From an uncultured Eubacteriales bacterium (GTDB taxonomy: Bacteria; Bacillota; Clostridia; Lachnospirales; CAG-274), in NCBI GenBank assembly GCA_902495025.1, contig CABUWB010000101.1, positions 1-6,756 of the forward strand: 6,756 bases of DNA, in the 5' to 3' direction. Positions 1 to 6,052 of the stretch are shown here, one piece after another (the first letter of the stretch is position 1; the number at the start of each line of letters is the position of its first letter). The notes beneath the pieces are model-generated. The model saw only the letters and a program-made list of their open reading frames with translations. It did not search any database and was not told where the DNA came from. Both the position numbers and the translations under genes were made by a program.

Positions 1-10
1 AATCTTTTTC

Positions 11-30
11 GTCGCCGCTTTCGCAGCAAC
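11..30 (-). other. GNRA-capped hairpin at the predicted 5' end of transcript C
   Basis: The minus strand folds as GTTGCTGC-GAAA-GCGGCGAC: 8 pairs (two of them G-U) closed by a GAAA tetraloop, starting 6 bases after the -10 of promoter C. GAAAAAGATT follows, so it is not a terminator on this strand. It is the most stable of the three promoter-proximal hairpins. Confidence 0.6.
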
Positions 31-36
31 TCTGTT

Positions 37-65
37 ATTTTAGCACAGCTCATAGCTGTTGTCAA
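37..65 (-). promoter_or_regulatory. Tandem promoter C, firing leftward
   Basis: Minus strand TTGACA (65-60, perfect), 17-base spacer, TAAAAT (42-37, 5 of 6), with an A-run upstream (complement of 70-76). This is the last of three promoters spaced 86 and 95 bases apart. The gene they drive lies beyond the left edge; tandem strong promoters with A-rich upstream elements would suit an rRNA or other stable-RNA operon, but this is inference. Confidence 0.8.
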
Positions 66-95
66 TAACTTTTTTTAGATTTTTCAAAATTTGCC

Positions 96-114
96 TTGCC
101 GTTTTCAGCGGCAA
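96..114 (-). other. Hairpin at the predicted 5' end of transcript B
   Basis: The minus strand reads TTGCCG-CTGAAAA-CGGCAA: a perfect 6-bp GC-rich stem with a 7-base loop, starting 8 bases after the -10 of promoter B. No T-run follows. Confidence 0.5.
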
Positions 115-122
115 CAGAAAAT

Positions 123-151
123 ATATTAACACATCTTTCTGCCTTTGTCAA
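123..151 (-). promoter_or_regulatory. Tandem promoter B, firing leftward
   Basis: Minus strand TTGACA (151-146, perfect), 17-base spacer, TAATAT (128-123, 4 of 6). A-rich sequence lies upstream (complement of 155-181). Weaker -10 than A and C, but it has the same spacing and surroundings. Confidence 0.65.
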
Positions 152-190
152 CAAGTTTTTTAACTTATTTTACAAAGTTTTTTGTTGACA
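146..190. repeat. Perfect 9-bp inverted repeat around the -35 of promoter B
   Basis: TGTCAACAA (146-154) and TTGTTGACA (182-190) are exact reverse complements separated by 27 AT-rich bases. The left arm supplies the minus-strand -35 of promoter B. The right arm carries TTGACA facing the other way, but no matching -10 lies 17 bases beyond it on the plus strand. It could be a protein-binding site or a remnant of promoter duplication. Confidence 0.6.
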
Positions 191-212
191 GCAGTCGTTT
201 TTACCGACAGCT
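190..212 (-). other. Hairpin at the predicted 5' end of transcript A
   Basis: The minus strand folds as AGC-T-GTCG, loop GTAAAAA, CGAC-T-GCT: 7 pairs interrupted by one T-T mismatch. It starts 5 bases after the -10 element, at or just after the expected transcription start. No T-run follows, so it is not a terminator. The same arrangement recurs behind promoters B and C. Confidence 0.5.
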
Positions 213-217
213 AGATT

Positions 218-246
218 ATTGTACCACAGCAAACCGAAGTTGTCAA
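218..246 (-). promoter_or_regulatory. Tandem promoter A, firing leftward
   Basis: Minus strand TTGACA (246-241, perfect), 17-base spacer, TACAAT (223-218, 5 of 6). Runs of A (complement of 251-257 and 260-265) lie just upstream, resembling an UP element. The -35 hexamer contains the TGA stop codon of the MATE gene. Confidence 0.8.
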
Positions 247-1577
247 CAGCTTTTTTTACTTTTTTCGCAGTAAATATAATAACTAACGCACAGCACAATA
301 CCAAAAGCGCTGGCAAGCGGAGTTGCAAAGCCAATCTGAAACAGACTAACCCCCTCAATACGGCTCATAAAATAGGAAACCGGTATACGCACAAGAAAGG
401 TTGAGGCAATGCCCTGCAGTGCAACAAACAGCGTTCTGCCGCTGCCGTTGAAATAACCCATCATTGAAAAAACAAAGCATGCTATCAGACAATCTATGGA
501 ATAGGAACGCAGATAATCAGCACAAGCCTCCATAACCTCAATTTCATTAGTAAATAAGGAAGCAAGATAGGTACCATGGAAGAAACTTACAAAAAACATA
601 ACAACACCTGCACTGAAAGCAATCATCATACCGTAATACATACCTTTTTTCGCCCTATCATCTCTGCCTGCGCCTATATTTTGAGCTGCAAATGCCGCTA
701 TTGCCGACATAACCGCAGATGGGACAAGAAAAATAACCGCACATATTTTTTCAGCAACTCCCACACCTGCTGAGGCAACAAGTCCAAATCCATTTAATAT
801 TGAAAGAATAATGAGAAATGAGAGACTTGTTAAACCGTCCTGTGCAGCAATTGGCATACCAAAGCGCAAAGTCAGCAGTATTTCCTTTTTAAACAAACGG
901 ATATGTCTTTTTCCAAACGGAAAGGGCAGTCCTCTTTTAATTACAATTATGAAAGCTGCAATAACGCTTATTGCCTGGGACGAAACCGTAGCAACAGCCG
1001 CACCTGCCGTATCCATTTTAAAAATACCTACCAGCACAAAATCACCTATTATATTGCATACACAAGCAACACCGACAAGCGCCAGCGGCAGCTTTGAGTT
1101 ACCCATACCTCTGAATACACCGCTGACAGCATTATACAGCACAATAAAAATTGAACCGCAGCCACATATTGTAACATACTTCACCGTTTTTGCAAAGGAC
1201 TCCTGCGGTGCGTGCATTATATGTGCCATATTTTTTGCAAAAACAACTGTTAAAACAGATATTATGGCACCCACAAACACAAAAAGCCACAATGCCGAGC
1301 CAACCGTTCTTGCTGCGCTTTCATAATCCCCTTCGCCCATTCTCTGTCCAAGCAATACGGTTGTGCCCATTGTAAGTCCCATTACTATACACGTTATGGT
1401 GTGCATAATCTGGCTGCCGGTTGATACAGCCGACACACCGGTTGCATCTCCAAAACGACCTACAATAAGCAAGTCAGCCATACCATAAAGTGCCTGCAAA
1501 AGCATGGCAAGAAAAATAGGTACAGCAAAGCCTATAAGAGTTTTAAAAATACTGCCCTGTGTAAATTTATTTTCCAT
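243..1577 (-). CDS. MATE family efflux transporter
   Basis: Inner-membrane exporter of the multidrug and toxic compound extrusion family, which uses Na+ or H+ antiport; the substrate cannot be read from sequence. The 444-aa length and about 12 hydrophobic segments in two similar halves are typical. Family marks in the N-terminal half: AVPIFLAMLLQALYGMADL (18-36) with IVGRFG (38-43), GQRMGEGDYESA (77-88) and SGVFRGMGNSKLPL (152-165). In the C-terminal half: AAFAAQNIGAGRDDRAKKG (294-312) and GYFNGSGRT (374-382). The C-terminus is a short basic tail (CEKSKKSC). The gene has its own promoter and a leader with a terminator-like hairpin, which suggests expression controlled by premature termination, plausibly in response to an inhibitor. 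It takes the place downstream of recJ where apt and relA are found in Bacillus. The TGA stop lies inside the -35 element of the next promoter, and no terminator follows. Confidence 0.93.
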   Translation of the reverse strand: MENKFTQGSIFKTLIGFAVPIFLAMLLQALYGMADLLIVGRFGDATGVSAVSTGSQIMHTITCIVMGLTMGTTVLLGQRMGEGDYESAARTVGSALWLFVFVGAIISVLTVVFAKNMAHIMHAPQESFAKTVKYVTICGCGSIFIVLYNAVSGVFRGMGNSKLPLALVGVACVCNIIGDFVLVGIFKMDTAGAAVATVSSQAISVIAAFIIVIKRGLPFPFGKRHIRLFKKEILLTLRFGMPIAAQDGLTSLSFLIILSILNGFGLVASAGVGVAEKICAVIFLVPSAVMSAIAAFAAQNIGAGRDDRAKKGMYYGMMIAFSAGVVMFFVSFFHGTYLASLFTNEIEVMEACADYLRSYSIDCLIACFVFSMMGYFNGSGRTLFVALQGIASTFLVRIPVSYFMSRIEGVSLFQIGFATPLASAFGIVLCVSYYIYCEKSKKSC

Positions 1578-1585
1578 ATACATTA

Positions 1586-1590
1586 CCTCC
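1586..1590 (-). promoter_or_regulatory. Ribosome binding site that sets the MATE start
   Basis: GGAGG on the minus strand is 8 bases from the ATG at 1577 but only 2 bases from the in-frame ATG at 1583. The spacing supports 1577 as the real start, removing two residues (Met-Tyr) from the longest frame. Confidence 0.75.
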
Positions 1591-1597
1591 GTTTAAC

Positions 1598-1646
1598 AAA
1601 AAAGACCGAAAAGAAAACAGGCGCACCTGTCATCTTATCCGGTCTT
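1598..1646 (-). terminator. Terminator-like hairpin in the MATE leader (putative attenuator; also recJ terminator)
   Basis: On the minus strand AAGACCG (1646-1640) pairs with CGGTCTT (1608-1602), followed by TTTT (six T in a row including stem bases). Between the arms, AAGA can pair with TCTT, and the tip is a perfect ACAGG-TGCG-CCTGT hairpin (1617-1630), so the whole folds as one long, slightly interrupted stem. It lies downstream of the MATE promoter and upstream of the MATE ribosome binding site, so it can end both recJ read-through and transcripts started at that promoter. An upstream ATCGG (1672-1668) could pair with part of the 5' arm (CCGGAT, with one bulge) as a rudimentary antiterminator; this is speculative. 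Confidence 0.75.
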
Positions 1647-1682
1647 GTAATTACGATTACACACCCTCCGATGAGTAATATT

Positions 1683-1711
1683 ATTTTAACAGAGATACAG
1701 CACAGTGTCAA
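1683..1711 (-). promoter_or_regulatory. Sigma-A promoter for the MATE gene
   Basis: TTGACA (1711-1706, perfect -35), a 17-base spacer, and TAAAAT (1688-1683, 5 of 6) on the minus strand. The -35 begins only 18 bases after the recJ stop. The predicted transcript start is near 1676, giving a leader of about 100 bases that contains a terminator-like hairpin before the MATE start. Confidence 0.85.
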
Positions 1712-1729
1712 CACAAAAATATCTCACGC

Positions 1730-3514
1730 TTATTTACAGCTTTTGTTAAGCCTTACGTCCTTAATCATCATTTTAGGCTTAGTAAAGCCATTGTAATCAT
1801 CGACCTGAAGCGAGGCAATAACGTCTATTTTAATACCGCTGATATTGACGGTAAGATTGCCCTCCTCATCAACAGCACTGCTGCCAAAATAATTGCACAG
1901 GATTTCCTTAAGGACAGCACCGTCAAACATAACCGCCGACACACTGTTGCCCGTACTGTCGGAAACTGTCATGACGGCAATATTTTTTTCACTGCCAACA
2001 AAACGAAGATAAACTATATTAAGAGCAACAAGCCCCATAAGTGGCTCGAAATTGCCGCTGCCGCAAGGCTTGAACAGCTCCATATCCCTTGCCGAAAACA
2101 GGCTGACCTCATCAAGTCTGATAATTTTATCAACATTAAGCACACGTTCCATATCATCAGGTGTAAGGGTACAACAGTCGTTAAGCGCACGCCTCAGCGG
2201 CTCAACGTTATCAGGTTCAAGCGACATACCTGCCGCCATTTTATGCCCGCCAAACTTAATAAACAGCTCCCTGTGCTTAGACAGCTCCTCAAACATATCA
2301 TAAGTTTCAATGCTCCTGCCGCTGCCCTTAGCCGTACCGCCGCTTTGGGTAAGCACTATTGATGGCTTGTTATACCTCTCACGAAGTCTGCCTGCAACGA
2401 TACCAGCAATACTCTCATCAACCTGCTCATCATACATAACAAGCACCCTGTCATCAATATTATCGGCAGCGGCACACAGCCTTTCAACGCTCTGCGATGT
2501 CATATCCTTGCGCTCCTGATTAAGGTCAAAAAGATGCTGTGCAAGCTCATTACATTCCTCATTGCTGTCACTCATAAACAGCCTTGCAGCAAGCTCCGCC
2601 ACCTCCAGACGTCCGCCTGCATTAATACATGGACCGATAACAAAGCCAAAGGTAAACTCTGTTATGCGCTTGTCGCCAAGATTGTTGATATTGACAAGGG
2701 CAGCAAGTCCCCTGTTTGAAATTGTACGGTTGATAATTTCAAGCCCTGATTTTGCAATAATACGGTTTTCATCACGCAGGGCAACAACATCGCAGACAGT
2801 TGCAAGAGCAGCAAATACGACAAGCTCGTCATCAATTTCAAGCCTTTTGCCGCAATGTGCAAACAGCTCACGCACAAATTTATAGCACAATCCGCCTGCA
2901 CACAAATCCCTGAAAGGATAATTAACAGACGGTATTTTCATATCAACCACCGCATCGGCAGCAGGAATAACAAAGCTGCGCACACCGTCCTTTTCCTCAA
3001 ATGGCGGCTCATGGTGGTCAAGGATAAGCACCTTCAAACCCATGGAGCGTGCATAGTCTATCTCATTTTTTGCAGCAATACCATTATCACAGGTAATTAA
3101 AAGTGAGCAGCCGCCCTGTGCAATATCACGCACCGCACGAGGATTAAGTCCATAGCCGTCCGTATGCCTGTCGGGTATGAAATAATCCACGCTACCGCCC
3201 AAAAGACGCAAAGCCTTGCACAAAATAACCGTTGAGGTAACGCCGTCAACATCATAATCGCCGTAAATTACAATTTTACCACCCGACTTAATTTCATCAA
3301 GCACAAGGGCAAAAGCCTTTTTCACCTCTGGCAAATCCGCAAGGCGATACAGACTCTCCATACCTGCATTAAGGTAGCGGTCAGCCTCGTCCATATTGTT
3401 AAGACCCCTCGCAAGCATAATTTCTGCCGCAAGCGGTGTAATTTTAAAGCGTGAGGTTATATATTCAATTGCGCCCGCAGCGGGCTTTATGTTTTTAACT
3501 GTCCATTTTGTCAT
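1730..3514 (-). CDS. recJ: Single-stranded-DNA-specific exonuclease RecJ
   Basis: Cytoplasmic 5'-to-3' single-strand DNA exonuclease acting in recombination and base-excision/mismatch repair, using Mn/Mg ions. The 594-aa length is close to E. coli RecJ (577 aa). The DHH phosphoesterase domain has YGDYDVDG (84-91), TCDNG (141-145), the DHH triad LDHHEPP (165-171) and TVCDVVAL (239-246), so the metal ligands Asp86, Asp88, Asp90, Asp143, Asp166, His167 and Asp242 are present. The DHHA1 nucleic-acid-binding domain follows, with GPCINAGGRL (294-303), KGSGRS (396-401) and GGHKMAAG (422-429). The last 140 residues fit the C-terminal OB fold. AAAGGA (3522-3527) lies 7 bases before the ATG. The gene directly follows secD-secF, as in many Firmicutes, but is separated from secF by a terminator with no space for a promoter in between, so transcription needs read-through or a promoter inside secF. 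Confidence 0.96.
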   Translation of the reverse strand: MTKWTVKNIKPAAGAIEYITSRFKITPLAAEIMLARGLNNMDEADRYLNAGMESLYRLADLPEVKKAFALVLDEIKSGGKIVIYGDYDVDGVTSTVILCKALRLLGGSVDYFIPDRHTDGYGLNPRAVRDIAQGGCSLLITCDNGIAAKNEIDYARSMGLKVLILDHHEPPFEEKDGVRSFVIPAADAVVDMKIPSVNYPFRDLCAGGLCYKFVRELFAHCGKRLEIDDELVVFAALATVCDVVALRDENRIIAKSGLEIINRTISNRGLAALVNINNLGDKRITEFTFGFVIGPCINAGGRLEVAELAARLFMSDSNEECNELAQHLFDLNQERKDMTSQSVERLCAAADNIDDRVLVMYDEQVDESIAGIVAGRLRERYNKPSIVLTQSGGTAKGSGRSIETYDMFEELSKHRELFIKFGGHKMAAGMSLEPDNVEPLRRALNDCCTLTPDDMERVLNVDKIIRLDEVSLFSARDMELFKPCGSGNFEPLMGLVALNIVYLRFVGSEKNIAVMTVSDSTGNSVSAVMFDGAVLKEILCNYFGSSAVDEEGNLTVNISGIKIDVIASLQVDDYNGFTKPKMMIKDVRLNKSCK

Positions 3515-3527
3515 AGCCTTTTCCTTT

Positions 3528-3558
3528 AAAAAAGGACTGCCTTTTCAAGACAGCCCTT
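3528..3558 (-). terminator. Intrinsic terminator after secF
   Basis: On the minus strand, arms AAGGGCTGTCT (3558-3548) and AGGCAGTCCTT (3542-3532) form an 11-bp stem with two G-U pairs and a TGAAA loop, followed by TTTT (six T in a row counting the last two stem bases). The structure is a classic rho-independent terminator starting 8 bases after the secF stop. The recJ ribosome binding site starts directly after the T-run. Confidence 0.85.
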
Positions 3559-3566
3559 AAAATTAA

Positions 3567-4469
3567 TTACTTGCTTTTCTTCTTATCAAAAGCGGTACAT
3601 AAGATATACCATATATTAGCCGAAAGGAAGATAGATGAGTAAGCACCTGCCACAATACCAACGGAGATTGGGAATGCAAACTCTCTTACAGCCTGTCCGC
3701 CGAAAACATATAAGCACGCAATAGCAAAGAAAGATGTAAGAGATGTAAAGATTGACCTTCTCATAGTCTGGCTTACACTTGCATTTACAAGCTCTGCATA
3801 GTTCTTTCTGCCAAGCCTTTTCTTATTTTCACGTATACGGTCGAAGATAACAACCGATGAGTTGATAGAGTAACCTACAACTGTAAGGATAGCTGCAATA
3901 AATGCACTGTCCATAGGTACTCTGAAAATTGCATAAGAGCCAAGTACAACAAGTGTATCATTTACAAGAGCCAAAATACAGCTTGCACCTGTCTTGAACT
4001 CTCTGAAGCGGAAGCTTACGTAAATAAGCATAGCCGCACACGCAAGCAAGAGGGAAATAACCGCATTTTTCTGCATTTCCTTACTTAAGGTTGCGCTTAC
4101 GTCCTCAATACTCATGCTGTTCTGCTGGTCCTCTGTAAGAGAATACTTTTCAACAAGAGCGTCCTTTAAAGCCTGCTTCTGCTCGTCATCAAGCTTAACT
4201 GTTTTAATTGCAACAGTCTTGCCGTCGTCAACCTTCTGTACCTGAGGAGCGCTGTCGCCTGTTGCCTCAACAACAATAGCGCTTACATCATTATTATCAA
4301 ACTCAGTGCCTAAATCAGCCTCGATAGAGGTACCGCCCACAAACTGCACGTCATAGTTAAATGCACCGTTGCCGTTTACGGAATTAAACACCATAAAACC
4401 TATACCCACAAGTATAACTGCGATAGAAATTGCCAAAAAGACAAATCTGCCCTTTACAATATTTAACAT
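3567..4469 (-). CDS. secF: Protein translocase subunit SecF
   Basis: Partner of SecD in the proton-driven SecDF complex of the cytoplasmic membrane. The 300-aa product (start MLNIVKGRF) is typical in length, with TM1 about 8-28, an extracytoplasmic domain beginning near YDVQFVGGT (39-47), and five further membrane segments between about 135 and 292. Family marks include GYSIN (199-203), VVIFDRIREN (206-215), TMRRSIFTSLTS (235-246) and FAFPISVGIVAGAYSS (264-279). The motif normally reading N-D-T before the FDRIREN stretch is N203-S204-S205 here: the conserved membrane aspartate (Asp213 in E. coli SecF) is replaced by Ser204, while the arginine 34 residues further on (Arg238, equivalent to Arg247) is kept. 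An in-frame ATG at 4520 lies inside secD and is rejected as the start. An intrinsic terminator follows the stop. Confidence 0.95.
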   Translation of the reverse strand: MLNIVKGRFVFLAISIAVILVGIGFMVFNSVNGNGAFNYDVQFVGGTSIEADLGTEFDNNDVSAIVVEATGDSAPQVQKVDDGKTVAIKTVKLDDEQKQALKDALVEKYSLTEDQQNSMSIEDVSATLSKEMQKNAVISLLLACAAMLIYVSFRFREFKTGASCILALVNDTLVVLGSYAIFRVPMDSAFIAAILTVVGYSINSSVVIFDRIRENKKRLGRKNYAELVNASVSQTMRRSIFTSLTSFFAIACLYVFGGQAVREFAFPISVGIVAGAYSSIFLSANIWYILCTAFDKKKSK

Positions 4470-4480
4470 TTTATGCTGCA

Positions 4481-4487
4481 CCTCCTT
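4481..4487 (-). promoter_or_regulatory. Ribosome binding site that sets the secF start
   Basis: AAGGAGG on the minus strand, 11 bases before the ATG at 4469 and overlapping the TAA stop of secD (4488-4486). It rules in favour of 4469 over an in-frame ATG at 4520, which lies inside secD and would add 17 residues without family resemblance. The overlap of stop codon and binding site suggests translational coupling of secD to secF. Confidence 0.85.
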
Positions 4488-5913
4488 ACTTTGCGCCGTA
4501 GAGCTTAGAATTTTTAACACCTAAGCCGATTAACGAATTAACAATAAATCTGGTTACAAAGATAGCGGTGAACATTGATAAAACAACACCAATGATAAGA
4601 GTCTGAGCAAAGCCTCTTACCGAGCCTGAGCCGTACCAGAGCAGCACGATACTTGCAATAATTGTGGTAACGTTACTGTCTATGATAGCAGGCATAGCCC
4701 TTGAAAAACCGTTTCTGAAAGCATTTGCAATGCTCTTGCCCTCGCCGAGCTCCTCACGTACACGCTCAAAAATAAGCACGTTGGCATCAACTGCCATACC
4801 TACTGAAAGGATAACACCTGCGATACCTGGCAGTGTAAGTGTAACACCAAAAAGACTCATAATAATTAAGTCAAGTACGGTATAAATAAGCAGTGCAAGG
4901 TCTGCTGCAAGACCTGCAACCCTGTAAACAATAAGCATAAACAGGAATATAATTGTAATACCGATAAGACCAGCCTTGATTGTGGACTCAAGTGAGTTTG
5001 CACCAAGTCTTGCGCCTACGCTGCTCTTATGGATTGGCTCAAGATTGAAAGGAAGAGAGCCTGCACGTATTGTATCTGCAAGTTCGCCTGCCTCTGCTGT
5101 CTTTTCAGCCACGCTCTGACCGTTATCACCAAAAGTAATGATAGCTGTACCGCTGTCAATCTTTGTATTAACGGTAGGTGCGCTTATAATATCCTCGTCC
5201 ATCATAATATATAGTGGCTTTCCTACATTTGCCTCTGTTGCAGCGGCAAAATCAGCCTTACCCTTTGAGTCAAACTCAAGCTGTACAACAACATCGTTGT
5301 TTTCGGTCTGCTTTGTTGCATTTACAACATTCATACCGTCAACAAGCACATTACCCTCTTCATCTCTGAAGGTAAGCTTTGCTGTAGCACCAATTTCATC
5401 AGCGGCAGCCTCTGCATCGTCAACACCCGGGATTTCAACACGAATTTTGTTAATACCCTCTCTTGAACACTCTGCCTCTGTCCAGTTCTTTCTGTCAAGA
5501 CGCTCCTGAATCATGGCAATAGCTGCTGCCATTTCCTCATCTGTTGGGTTATCCTTTTCAGCCTGGTATACAATGTATACACCGCCCTTAAGGTCAAGAC
5601 CCTGCTTGATGTTAAACAGTGAGCCGTAGCCATCATGTGTTGCTGCAGCTGTCTTTTCGTCCTCTGCTGCTGTTGTAGTTTCGTCAGCGTCGGTAGTTAC
5701 CTCAACAATTCTTGTTTCAGGCTGACCGTCCTCATTTGTTGCAATTTCGCCTGCCTCGTTTGTAACAAGCTCAATCTGCTGTGTTGCCGCAGGCTCGTCT
5801 GCAGCAGCCGATGTTGTACCTGGCTTGTGTCCTATACCAAAGTAAGACACTGCACACAGTCCGCAGGTTACTGCAATAATCAATAAAAGCATTAATGCAC
5901 TTTTACCTTTCAT
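4486..5913 (-). CDS. secD: Protein translocase subunit SecD
   Basis: Accessory subunit of the Sec translocon; with SecF it uses the proton gradient to complete export of proteins pushed through SecYEG by SecA. The 475-aa protein has TM1 at about residues 5-25, an extracytoplasmic region with the family motif QGLDLKGG (104-111) and RAGSLPFNLEP (283-293), and five more membrane segments between about 312 and 463. The TM4 motif LPGIAGVILSVGMAVDANVL carries Asp376, the position expected for the essential proton-path aspartate (Asp340 in Thermus SecDF, Asp519 in E. coli SecD). The start has GGGAGG (5925-5930) 11 bases upstream. Residues 30-95 form an unusual low-complexity Thr/Ala/Glu/Asp-rich linker between TM1 and the first extracytoplasmic domain. 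The TAA stop overlaps the secF ribosome binding site. Confidence 0.96.
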   Translation of the reverse strand: MKGKSALMLLLIIAVTCGLCAVSYFGIGHKPGTTSAAADEPAATQQIELVTNEAGEIATNEDGQPETRIVEVTTDADETTTAAEDEKTAAATHDGYGSLFNIKQGLDLKGGVYIVYQAEKDNPTDEEMAAAIAMIQERLDRKNWTEAECSREGINKIRVEIPGVDDAEAAADEIGATAKLTFRDEEGNVLVDGMNVVNATKQTENNDVVVQLEFDSKGKADFAAATEANVGKPLYIMMDEDIISAPTVNTKIDSGTAIITFGDNGQSVAEKTAEAGELADTIRAGSLPFNLEPIHKSSVGARLGANSLESTIKAGLIGITIIFLFMLIVYRVAGLAADLALLIYTVLDLIIMSLFGVTLTLPGIAGVILSVGMAVDANVLIFERVREELGEGKSIANAFRNGFSRAMPAIIDSNVTTIIASIVLLWYGSGSVRGFAQTLIIGVVLSMFTAIFVTRFIVNSLIGLGVKNSKLYGAK

Positions 5914-5940
5914 TTGTAAGTATTCCTCCCTTGTTAAAAT

Positions 5941-5960
5941 AACGGAAATGCTTTTCCGCT
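5941..5960 (-). other. Hairpin in the secD 5' leader
   Basis: The minus strand contains CGGAAA-AGCA-TTTCCG (stem arms 5953-5958 and 5943-5948), extendable by a G-U and an A-U pair to 8 bp. It begins within a few bases of the predicted transcript start and lies upstream of the ribosome binding site. TTATTTTAAC follows, too broken for a confident terminator. A 5'-end stabilising structure or weak attenuator is possible; its role is unknown. Confidence 0.4.
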
Positions 5961-5972
5961 CATATAAAGTTT

Positions 5973-6001
5973 ATTATATTATCATTTCCATAAAACGTCA
6001 A
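5973..6001 (-). promoter_or_regulatory. Sigma-A promoter for secD-secF
   Basis: On the minus strand TTGACG (6001-5996, 5 of 6 matches to the -35 consensus) is separated by exactly 17 bases from TATAAT (5978-5973, perfect -10). The predicted start of transcription is near 5966, giving a leader of about 50 bases before the secD ATG. The promoter shows that secD-secF can be transcribed independently of scfB. Confidence 0.85.
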
Positions 6002-6032
6002 CAAAATTTTACAAAAAAGATATTCTTTTGTG

Positions 6033-6048
6033 CATATTGACGAATATG
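6033..6048 (-). other. Weak hairpin just after the scfB stop codon
   Basis: The minus strand reads CATATT-CGTC-AATATG, a 6-bp AT-rich stem 4 bases after the TAA stop. A run of six T follows about 18 bases later, itself within a loose AT-rich fold. It may mark the 3' end of the scfB transcript, but the stem is weak and the T-run is not adjacent, so it is not a convincing intrinsic terminator. Confidence 0.25.
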
Positions 6049-6052
6049 GAAA

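Noticed and set aside
185..190. TTGACA on the plus strand as a rightward promoter
   Set aside because: No acceptable -10 hexamer occurs 16-18 bases downstream, and no plus-strand gene follows.
170..358. Minus-strand 62-aa frame overlapping the MATE 3' end and promoter A
   Set aside because: It lies in another frame of the MATE gene and runs through the promoter and hairpin region; no ribosome binding site or recognisable protein features.
811..1326. Long plus-strand frame of 171 aa opposite the MATE gene
   Set aside because: Antisense shadow of a clearly conserved MATE coding sequence; its translation resembles no family I recognise. The other plus-strand frames opposite recJ, secF, secD and scfB are rejected for the same reason.
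1583..1633. Possible 16-aa leader peptide (MTGAPVFFSVFFVKRR) ending at the MATE start region in a TAATG overlap
   Set aside because: It runs through the terminator hairpin and lacks a good ribosome binding site. The stop overlap is with the poorly spaced ATG at 1583. It might still be real, but the sequence alone does not support it.
1609..1646. Resemblance of the leader (CCGGA followed by GGTGCGCC) to the guanidine-III riboswitch
   Set aside because: Only short words match, and I cannot find the conserved 3' half needed for the pseudoknot; a terminator hairpin explains the same bases.
1637..1666. Possible 9-aa leader peptide MCNRNYKTG starting at a GTG right after GGAGG
   Set aside because: There is no spacing between the ribosome binding site and the start codon, so initiation there is unlikely.
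5985..6052. Inverted pair TTTCCAT / ATGGAAA flanking the secD promoter
   Set aside because: Short, AT-rich arms separated by 54 bases; expected by chance in such sequence.
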